In this document: positions 7,091 to 11,738 of the stretch, one piece after another
How positions within the stretch are numbered: position 1 is the first letter of the stretch
Layout of the letters: every line of letters begins with the position of its first letter
The notes under the pieces: model-generated
Told to the model about the DNA's origin: nothing
The model's database searches: none
The model's input: the letters and a program-made list of their open reading frames with translations, nothing else
Assembly (NCBI GenBank): GCA_015523645.1
Contig: WAJY01000162.1
Coordinates: 1 to 11,738 of the forward strand
DNA length: 11,738 nucleotides
Source of the DNA: Geoglobus sp.
GTDB lineage: Archaea > Halobacteriota > Archaeoglobi > Archaeoglobales > Archaeoglobaceae
Direction: 5' to 3'
Translations under genes and position numbers: made by a program

Positions 7091-7097
7091 GGAGGTG
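7091..7097 (+). promoter_or_regulatory. Shine-Dalgarno of the thermosome gene
   Basis: GGAGGTG ends five bases before the ATG at 7103. It is a full match to the archaeal anti-Shine-Dalgarno and fixes the start. It also contrasts with the leaderless-looking neighbours. Confidence 0.8.
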
Positions 7098-7102
7098 GTA
7101 GG

Positions 7103-8752
7103 ATGGCAACCCTGCAAGGTCAGCCTGTGCTGATTCTGAAGGAAGGGACACAGAGAACTGTTGGAAGGGATGCGCAGAGACTTAACATAATGGCTGCAAG
7201 GGTTATAGCAGAGGCTGTGAGAAGCACTCTCGGTCCAAGAGGAATGGACAAGATGCTTGTTGACAGCCTTGGGGATGTTGTGATAACAAACGATGGAGTT
7301 ACAATACTCAAAGAAATGGACATCGAGCATCCAGCTGCAAAGATGGTTGTTGAGGTTGCAAAGACTCAGGAGAATGAAGTAGGAGATGGAACAACAACAG
7401 CTGTTGTGATTGCTGGAGAATTGCTGAGGAGAGCTGAAGAGCTTTTGGACAACGAGATTCATCCTACTGTTATTGCAAACGGGTATAGACTGGCTGCTGA
7501 AAAAGCCATGGAGATTCTCGAAAGCATCGCAATTGATGTCAGCAAGGATGACGATGAAACTCTGAAGAAGATTGCTCAGACTGCGATGACAGGAAAGGGC
7601 GCTGAGGTAGCAGTTGAAAAGCTATCAGAGATTGCTGTAAAGGCTGTTAAAGCGATTGCAGAAGAGGTAAATGGAAAAATAGAGGTTGACACAGAAAATG
7701 TGAAGGTTGAGAAGAGAACAGGAGCGAGCGTTGAGGAGACGGAGCTGATTGAGGGTATAGTGCTTGACAAGGAAGTCGTCCATCCAGGAATGCCAAAGAG
7801 GGTGAAGGATGCAAAGATCTTGGTTTTCAACGGTGCTCTTGAAGTTAAAGAAACAGAGACGGATGCGAAGATCAACATAACAGACCCAGAGATGCTTCAG
7901 AAGTTCATCGAGCAGGAGGAGAAGATGATAAAGGACATGATAGACAGAATTTCAGAGACTGGAGCGAATGTGGTGTTCTGCCAGAAGGGAATCGATGATC
8001 TCGCTCAGTATTATCTTGCAAAGGCAGGAATACTTGCTGTGAGAAGGGTTAAGAAGAGCGACATTGAGAAGATTGCAAAGGCAACGGGAGCAAAGATTCT
8101 CACAGATCTTAGGGATATCAATCCTGAAGACCTAGGTTCAGCTGAGCTGGTTGAGGAGAGAAAGATAGGAGATGAGAAAATGGTTTTCGTTACTGGATGC
8201 AAGAATCCAAAGGCTGTTACAATACTTGTAAGAGGAGGCACAGAGCACATTGTCGATGAGATTGCCAGAGGTGTTGAGGATGGCTTGAGGGTGGTAGCAA
8301 TTGCCCTCGAGGATGGAAAGGTTGTTGCAGGTGCAGGCGCTCCAGAAATCGAGCTATCCCTAAGACTCAAGGAGTGGGCTCCAAGCCTCGGTGGAAGAGA
8401 GCAGCTTGCTGCTGAAGCTTTCGCATCAGCCCTTGAGATAATACCGAAAACGCTTGCAGAGAATGCAGGACTTGATCCGATTGACATACTCGTTGATCTC
8501 AAATCGGAGCACGAGAAAGGAAACAAGTACACCGGAATTGACGTGGATACAGGAAAGATCGTTGACATGAATGAGGCTGGTGTCCTTGAGCCATTGAGAA
8601 TAAAAACACAGGCAATTGAATCTGCAACAGAGGTTGCTGTGATGCTTCTCAGGATAGATGATGTCATAGCTGCTAAAGAGCTGAGCAAGGAGAAAGAGGG
8701 CGAAGAGGAAGGTGGCGGAGAGCCAGGTGGAATGGGAGGCATGGGCTTCTAG
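7103..8752 (+). CDS. ths: Thermosome subunit (group II chaperonin)
   Basis: This is a subunit of the cytosolic double-ring ATP-driven chaperonin that encloses and refolds proteins at high temperature. At 549 residues it has the family's usual length. Visible features are the equatorial ATP-site motifs [12 protein letters not shown] (43-54), [11 protein letters not shown] (63-73) and GDGTTT (94-99, with D95 the expected Mg/ATP aspartate), the apical region in the middle, and [16 protein letters not shown] in the second equatorial half, carrying the catalytic aspartate/glutamate region. The C-terminus is a Glu/Gly-rich tail ending GGMGGMGF, typical of thermosomes. Archaea often carry two or more paralogues. 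Which one (alpha or beta) this is cannot be decided here, and no second copy is in the window. It has its own strong promoter and ribosome-binding site and is probably heat-inducible by analogy. It is followed only 42 bp later by the DHH gene. Confidence 0.97.
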   Translation: MATLQGQPVLILKEGTQRTVGRDAQRLNIMAARVIAEAVRSTLGPRGMDKMLVDSLGDVVITNDGVTILKEMDIEHPAAKMVVEVAKTQENEVGDGTTTAVVIAGELLRRAEELLDNEIHPTVIANGYRLAAEKAMEILESIAIDVSKDDDETLKKIAQTAMTGKGAEVAVEKLSEIAVKAVKAIAEEVNGKIEVDTENVKVEKRTGASVEETELIEGIVLDKEVVHPGMPKRVKDAKILVFNGALEVKETETDAKINITDPEMLQKFIEQEEKMIKDMIDRISETGANVVFCQKGIDDLAQYYLAKAGILAVRRVKKSDIEKIAKATGAKILTDLRDINPEDLGSAELVEERKIGDEKMVFVTGCKNPKAVTILVRGGTEHIVDEIARGVEDGLRVVAIALEDGKVVAGAGAPEIELSLRLKEWAPSLGGREQLAAEAFASALEIIPKTLAENAGLDPIDILVDLKSEHEKGNKYTGIDVDTGKIVDMNEAGVLEPLRIKTQAIESATEVAVMLLRIDDVIAAKELSKEKEGEEEGGGEPGGMGGMGF

Positions 8753-8755
8753 CCC

Positions 8756-8771
8756 AGCAAAAATTTTATTT
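8756..8771 (+). promoter_or_regulatory. BRE/TATA promoter of the DHH phosphoesterase gene
   Basis: The 14 bases AGCAAAAATTTTAT (8756-8769) are identical to those in the thermosome promoter (7045-7058). The TATA-like TTTTATTTT is centred near 8768, about 27 bp before the GTG at 8795, which again points to a leaderless start. The T-rich stretch right after the thermosome stop may also end thermosome transcription. Confidence 0.6.
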
Positions 8772-8794
8772 TCTTTATTATTCAAAACTATTTT

Positions 8795-10168
8795 GTGGAT
8801 GAAATTCTAAAAAGAGCATTTGAACTCTCTGAAATTCTTAAAAAGAAAGAAGAAATCCTTATTGTCACCCACATTGATGCAGATGGCATAACCTCTGGAG
8901 CGATAGCATACAAATCCCTTGAAAGAATGGGAAAGGAGGTTGAGATAAGATTCTCAAAATCTCTTGATGAGTATGAGATAGAGAAGATTGCTGATGAGAA
9001 CAAATTCGCATGGTTCACAGATCTTGGAAGTGGACAGATAGATGAGATTGAGAGGGCTGGAATTGATTACATAGTTTCAGACCACCACATTCCGGAAGTG
9101 ATCAATCAAAGACAACTCAATCCGCACATCTTTGGCTATGATGGAAGTTATGAGCTTAGCGGCGCAACAGCAACTTACTTGGTTTCCAGAATGCTTGGGC
9201 TGAATTACGATATGTCCTGCATATCCATTGTTGGAGCAGTAGGAGACCTTCAGGACAGCAATTATGGAAAGTTAATTGGACTAAACAGGTTTGTTGTTGA
9301 GGAGTCAGTAAAAAGTGGATATCTGGAGGTAATCAAAGACTTGAAATTTTTTGGAAAACAAACCAGACCTGTTTTTAAGATGCTTGAATACACATTTGAT
9401 CCTTTTCTTGCGGGAATAAGTGGCAGCGAAAACGGATCGATACAGTTTCTAACATCTGCAGGTGTCAGGATTAAGGAGAATGAGAGATGGCTGAGATGGA
9501 TTGATTTGAGCTTGGATGAGAGGAGAAGAATAGTATCGGAGATCGTGAAGTTGATGGTAAACTGCAAATTTCCATTTAAGACAATAATGAAGATTGTGGG
9601 TGAGATATACATACTTAGAGAAGAGGAGGAAGGGACAGAGCTGAGAGATGCCATGGAGTTCTCCACACTTCTCAATGCCACAGCAAGGTATGGAGAAGAG
9701 GAAATTGGACTTAAGATATGTCTGGGCGAGAGAGATGAGGTTCTTTCAAAAGCAAGAATTCTTCTCCAAAACCATAGAAGAAATTTGAGCGATGGATTAA
9801 GGCTTGTGGATGAGATTGGGCTTAGCGAAATGGAGCACATTCAGTACTTCCACGCGGGCAACAAGATCATGGACACGATAATCGGGATTGTTGCTGGAAT
9901 GAGCTATTCCTTTGCAAACAGAGAAAAGCCCATAATTGCTTTTGCAGAGGATGGAGAGGGGATAAAAGTTTCTGCCAGAGCAACAAAAAGCCTTGTTGAG
10001 AAAGGAGTCCATCTTGCGAAGGCGATAAACATGGCTGCCGAAGCTGTTGGTGGGAAAGGTGGTGGTCACAGCATTGCAGCAGGGGCAAGCATACCAAAGG
10101 GAAGTGAGGAGGAGTTTCTGAAGGTTCTTGACAGAATTATAGGAAGGCAGTTTTGCAGACACGTCTGA
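8795..10168 (+). CDS. DHH/DHHA1 phosphoesterase, RecJ-like exonuclease (GAN-type)
   Basis: This is a predicted Mg/Mn-dependent single-strand exonuclease of the RecJ group, 457 residues. The DHH domain has HIDADG (26-31), D76 in FTDLGSG, SDHH (95-98) and GAVGD (147-151), so the metal-binding residues look intact. The middle carries RDAMEFSTLLNATARYGEEEIGLKICLG. The DHHA1 domain ends in GGKGGGHSIAAGA (419-431), the substrate-binding glycine/histidine motif. The length and these segments resemble GAN, the GINS-associated nuclease of Thermococcales that joins the replicative helicase complex, so a role in lagging-strand maturation or repair is likely but inferred. It lacks the extra domains of bacterial RecJ. 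The start is GTG 8795, about 27 bp after a TATA element, with no Shine-Dalgarno. A related archaeal RecJ paralogue is the alternative identity. Confidence 0.88.
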   Translation: MDEILKRAFELSEILKKKEEILIVTHIDADGITSGAIAYKSLERMGKEVEIRFSKSLDEYEIEKIADENKFAWFTDLGSGQIDEIERAGIDYIVSDHHIPEVINQRQLNPHIFGYDGSYELSGATATYLVSRMLGLNYDMSCISIVGAVGDLQDSNYGKLIGLNRFVVEESVKSGYLEVIKDLKFFGKQTRPVFKMLEYTFDPFLAGISGSENGSIQFLTSAGVRIKENERWLRWIDLSLDERRRIVSEIVKLMVNCKFPFKTIMKIVGEIYILREEEEGTELRDAMEFSTLLNATARYGEEEIGLKICLGERDEVLSKARILLQNHRRNLSDGLRLVDEIGLSEMEHIQYFHAGNKIMDTIIGIVAGMSYSFANREKPIIAFAEDGEGIKVSARATKSLVEKGVHLAKAINMAAEAVGGKGGGHSIAAGASIPKGSEEEFLKVLDRIIGRQFCRHV

Positions 10169-10176
10169 AAATTTCG

Positions 10177-10188
10177 AAAAATTATTAT
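10177..10188 (+). promoter_or_regulatory. Possible weak promoter of the small winged-helix gene
   Basis: An AT-rich stretch GAAAAATTATTAT (about 10176-10188) lies 9 bases after the DHH stop. A start about 25 bp downstream (near 10210) would just precede the Shine-Dalgarno. The match to a TATA box is poor, so co-transcription with the DHH gene is an alternative. Confidence 0.35.
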
Positions 10189-10210
10189 GTGCGAGCAGAC
10201 CTGATTTAGT

Positions 10211-10217
10211 AGGTGAT
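10211..10217 (+). promoter_or_regulatory. Shine-Dalgarno of the small winged-helix gene
   Basis: AGGTGAT matches the 3' end of archaeal 16S rRNA and lies four bases before ATG 10222. The nearer ATG at 10218 is out of frame and meets a stop after three codons, so 10222 is the start. Confidence 0.65.
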
Positions 10218-10221
10218 ATGA

Positions 10222-10479
10222 ATGGCTGAGAGAAAGCAGAGAGATAAGGCGCATCACGAAAAGCTTTTCAAAGCATCAATGAGCCCAATAAGGAGGCAGA
10301 TAGTGGCTTCTATAGGAATTCATGGAAAATCCAGAGAGGAGCTGAAAAATGAGCTGAATCTCACTGACTTCCAGCTAAAATTCAATCTCGACTGGCTTCT
10401 CAGAGAGGGTTTTGTTGTAGAGGAGGATGGAAAGTTGAAGCTTACAGATGATGGCATAGAGCTTCTTGAAGCAGGTTAA
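10222..10479 (+). CDS. Small winged-helix DNA-binding protein (ArsR/MarR-like fold)
   Basis: This 85-residue protein consists of little more than one winged helix. A basic N-terminus (AERKQRDKAHHEK) leads to helix 1 (LFKASMSPIRRQIVASIGIHG), a helix-turn-helix (SREELKNELNLTDFQLKFNLDWLLREGFV) and a beta wing (VEEDGKLKLTDDGIELLEAG). The pattern LTxxGxxLL closing the wing is common in archaeal ArsR- and MarR-like regulators. There is no metal-binding cysteine pair and no ligand domain, so what it senses is unknown; it could be an architectural or accessory DNA-binding protein. It follows the DHH gene by 53 bp. Its TAA stop interlocks with the stop of the convergent TrmB-like gene in the tetranucleotide TTAA. 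I do not recognise a specific named family. Confidence 0.75.
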   Translation: MAERKQRDKAHHEKLFKASMSPIRRQIVASIGIHGKSREELKNELNLTDFQLKFNLDWLLREGFVVEEDGKLKLTDDGIELLEAG

Positions 10480-11108
10480 CTCTGTTGATTTATTTTCTTT
10501 TTAAAGCTTTCAACCATCTCCCTGTAAAATCTCGAGAATTCTCCGGAGCCGACCATTATGTATGGTTCTCCACCTTTTACAGTGTATATCACAACCTTTT
10601 CTTCAGAGAAGACAAGACCATGAACAACTCCACTCTTCCCAAGCACAAACAAACTAACCTTCTCGGGATTTTTATTAAATATCTTCTCAAAGTCTTCGCT
10701 TAAGGAGATCGCATAGACCTCTATCTTTTCAGAATTTCTTACAAAGTCCTCTAGAACTTGGTATGCAACATCACCTTTATAAAATTCCACAACCTCTTTT
10801 TTGCTGTGTTTTTCTAGCTCTCTGAGACTTGTGCTAAGAATTTCCATCTTCTCTTTAAGTCTCAATGAAAAAAGTTCAACAAGCTTGTCTGCAGGCAAAG
10901 CTCTGAACTTCAGAGGTTTTCCAAATGACTCGACAAATCCCTTGCTTTCAAGACTTCTGACAACCTCATAAACCGATGTTCTTGGAATTTTGCTTCTCTC
11001 AGCAAGCTCCGATGCTGTAAGTTCACCCTCAGTTACTAGAGCGAGCAAAACCCTTATCTCATAATCTGAGAATCTGAAGTCCTTCAGCACATCAACTATT
11101 CTGTCCAT
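10476..11108 (-). CDS. TrmB-family transcriptional regulator
   Basis: This 210-residue regulator has an N-terminal TrmB winged helix: DYEIRVLLALVTEGELTASELAERSKIPRTSVYEVVRSLESKGFVES (about 15-61), with recognition helix PRTSVYEVVRSLESKG and wing KPLKFRALP. A charged, probably coiled-coil helix (about 74-97) follows, then a compact alpha/beta domain (about 98-205, EFYKGDVAYQVLEDFVRNSEKIEVYAIS...) like the effector part of short TrmB proteins. It lacks the long sugar-binding extension of classical TrmB, so the ligand is unknown. The frame is open 33 codons farther (to 11207), but ATG 11108 is preferred: a TATA box sits about 25 bp upstream and family homology begins there. It is divergent from a secreted-protein gene, with which it shares a promoter region holding an inverted repeat, and is convergent with the small winged-helix gene (4-bp overlap). 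Confidence 0.85.
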   Translation of the reverse strand: MDRIVDVLKDFRFSDYEIRVLLALVTEGELTASELAERSKIPRTSVYEVVRSLESKGFVESFGKPLKFRALPADKLVELFSLRLKEKMEILSTSLRELEKHSKKEVVEFYKGDVAYQVLEDFVRNSEKIEVYAISLSEDFEKIFNKNPEKVSLFVLGKSGVVHGLVFSEEKVVIYTVKGGEPYIMVGSGEFSRFYREMVESFKKKINQQS

Positions 11109-11116
11109 ATCAAAAC

Positions 11117-11153
11117 TACTACAATCCGCAATATTTATATAACTTTTGTAGTA
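11117..11153. promoter_or_regulatory. Shared divergent promoter with candidate operator (inverted repeat around TATA)
   Basis: Perfect 8-bp arms TACTACAA (11117-11124) and TTGTAGTA (11146-11153) are separated by 21 bp containing ATATTTATATAAC (11131-11143). This is TATA-like on both strands: about 27 bp upstream of the regulator ATG at 11108 on the minus strand, and upstream of the secreted-protein start on the plus strand. For each gene one arm lies on the BRE side and the other between TATA and the transcription start, a position suited to repression of both. The likely binder is the adjacent TrmB-like protein (inference). Confidence 0.55.
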
Positions 11154-11164
11154 AGGGCTACGAC

Positions 11165-11171
11165 AGGTGAT
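11165..11171 (+). promoter_or_regulatory. Shine-Dalgarno selecting the start of the secreted protein
   Basis: AGGTGAT stands four bases before GTG 11176, the same motif and spacing as before ATG 10222. ATG 11170 overlaps this motif and is therefore the less likely start. Confidence 0.55.
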
Positions 11172-11175
11172 GTGT

Positions 11176-11738
11176 GTGAGAAGACTTGTGATGTTGTTTT
11201 TTATCACATCAATGATAATAAATGTGGCATCAGCTTTAAATTATGAGGACAAGCCTTATTTCAGCATTTACATCGCCCAAAACAACCACATTGACGCCGG
11301 AAAGGAGAGCACGCTGATAGTTGTCATTCAGAACAATGCAAGACTCTGGAAACAGAGATATGACACAATTGAAGAATACCAGCTTTTCTCACAAAAACCT
11401 GAAATGCTGATCACTGCCTACAATGTATCAATTAGATTTGAGAGCGGTAAGCTTAAGATTAACACTCCAGAGACGTATTTTTCAGCAATCCCGCCATTTA
11501 AACCGATACAGATCCCAGTTGTGGTTGACACAAGAAACGTGAAGGCTGGAGAATACTTGATAACAGCCGATATCAGTTATGAGGTTATAAGGGATACAAT
11601 CATAGAATCGAGCTCTTCTATAGTTCCATTTCCATCAAAACAGATCTACCACTACAACCTAACCACAAATCCATTCTCTCCTGTCTCGAAAGATGTTGTG
11701 CTTGAGAACACGAGCATGTATTATCTCCAGTATCTAAA
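11176..11738 (+). CDS. Secreted COG1361/S-layer-like protein, partial (runs off the right edge)
   Basis: An open frame continues from GTG 11176 (or ATG 11170) to the end of the window, 187 complete codons with no stop. A signal peptide is evident: RR near the N-terminus, a hydrophobic core (LVMLFFITSMIINV) and a cleavage site ASA before LNYEDKPYF. The mature part is beta-rich: YFSIYIAQNNHIDAGKESTLIVVIQNNAR, then AYNVSIRFESGKLKI...PFKPIQIPVVVDTRNVKAGEYLITADISYE. This matches the rhythm of archaeal COG1361 (APHP/CARDB-like) beta-sandwich repeats: oxPxxAG...VxNNA, then GxYxLxxxIxYE. Such proteins sit outside the membrane and are often encoded beside RND-type exporters in Archaeoglobi and methanogens (recalled knowledge), but no exporter is visible here. 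It is divergent from the TrmB-like regulator and probably controlled by it. Confidence 0.75.
   Translation, partial: MRRLVMLFFITSMIINVASALNYEDKPYFSIYIAQNNHIDAGKESTLIVVIQNNARLWKQRYDTIEEYQLFSQKPEMLITAYNVSIRFESGKLKINTPETYFSAIPPFKPIQIPVVVDTRNVKAGEYLITADISYEVIRDTIIESSSSIVPFPSKQIYHYNLTTNPFSPVSKDVVLENTSMYYLQYL

Noticed and set aside
8011..8742. A 243-codon reading frame antisense to the thermosome, rich in Ser, Pro and Leu
   Set aside because: It is fully inside a strongly conserved gene, has low-complexity composition typical of the complement of purine-rich codons, and has no promoter or ribosome-binding site.
9262..9840. A 192-codon antisense reading frame within the DHH gene
   Set aside because: It has the same Ser/Leu-rich shadow composition and no initiation signals; the sense strand carries clear DHH-family sequence.
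11109..11207. A 33-codon N-terminal extension of the TrmB-like regulator
   Set aside because: It would start upstream of the TATA box and read through the divergent promoter; its composition is unlike a protein domain, and family homology begins at the internal Met.
11201..11218. TTATCA...TGATAA inverted repeat resembling a TrmB-type TATCAC-N5-GTGATA site
   Set aside because: It lies inside the signal-peptide codons, and its spacing and one position do not match the reported motif; a chance palindrome is likely.
1..11738. Search for tRNA, rRNA, CRISPR repeats, insertion sequences, attachment sites or defence genes
   Set aside because: No array of direct repeats, transposase motif, cloverleaf-like sequence or defence domain was seen by eye; all long frames are accounted for by recognisable genes.

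Overview
The window looks like ordinary chromosomal backbone from a hyperthermophilic euryarchaeon, most likely of the Archaeoglobaceae (Archaeoglobus, Ferroglobus or Geoglobus type). The reasons are a group II chaperonin (thermosome), a GAN/RecJ-like DHH nuclease of the archaeal replisome type, a COG1395-type archaeal regulator, a TrmB-family regulator, a PGF-CTERM surface-anchoring tail, BRE/TATA promoters about 25 bp before many start codons, Arg coded largely by AGA/AGG, frequent ATA for Ile, and Lys/Glu-rich proteins. The genus is an inference from gene content; no rRNA is present. I see no mobile element, CRISPR array, tRNA or rRNA.

Layout. 1-1184 (+): a stand-alone biotin protein ligase, then a GNAT acetyltransferase with its own TATA box. 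1162-5958: a complete branched-chain-amino-acid-type (HAAT) ABC importer split into two divergent units. The permeases livH-livM lie on the minus strand; the binding protein livJ and ATPases livG and livF lie on the plus strand. Both units read out of one 49-bp gap that contains a symmetric TATA element. 6006-6953 (+): a COG1395-type regulator with an N-terminal nuclease-like region and a Cro/C1-type HTH. 7103-8752 (+): a thermosome subunit with a strong promoter and Shine-Dalgarno, preceded by a palindrome- and T-rich segment. 8795-10168 (+): a DHH/DHHA1 phosphoesterase resembling GAN. 10222-10479 (+): a small winged-helix protein. 10476-11108 (-): a TrmB-like regulator. 11176 to the edge (+): the start of a secreted protein that resembles archaeal COG1361 (S-layer-like/APHP-type) proteins.

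How the genes work together. The liv genes encode one transporter: a surface-anchored binding protein, two membrane subunits and two ATPases. The last two genes are transcribed divergently from a 67-bp gap. In it, an 8-bp inverted repeat brackets a TATA box usable in both directions, which suggests the regulator controls itself and the secreted protein through one operator. The remaining genes are housekeeping or stand-alone regulatory genes with individual promoters, several apparently leaderless. Genes are packed tightly: two convergent pairs overlap at their 3' ends (23 bp and 4 bp), and the liv genes overlap head to tail. No stretch longer than about 150 bp lacks a gene.

I did not find a convincing wholly new system. 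The best leads are the regulator/secreted-protein pair at the right edge, the shared symmetric promoters, and the palindromic segment before the thermosome.
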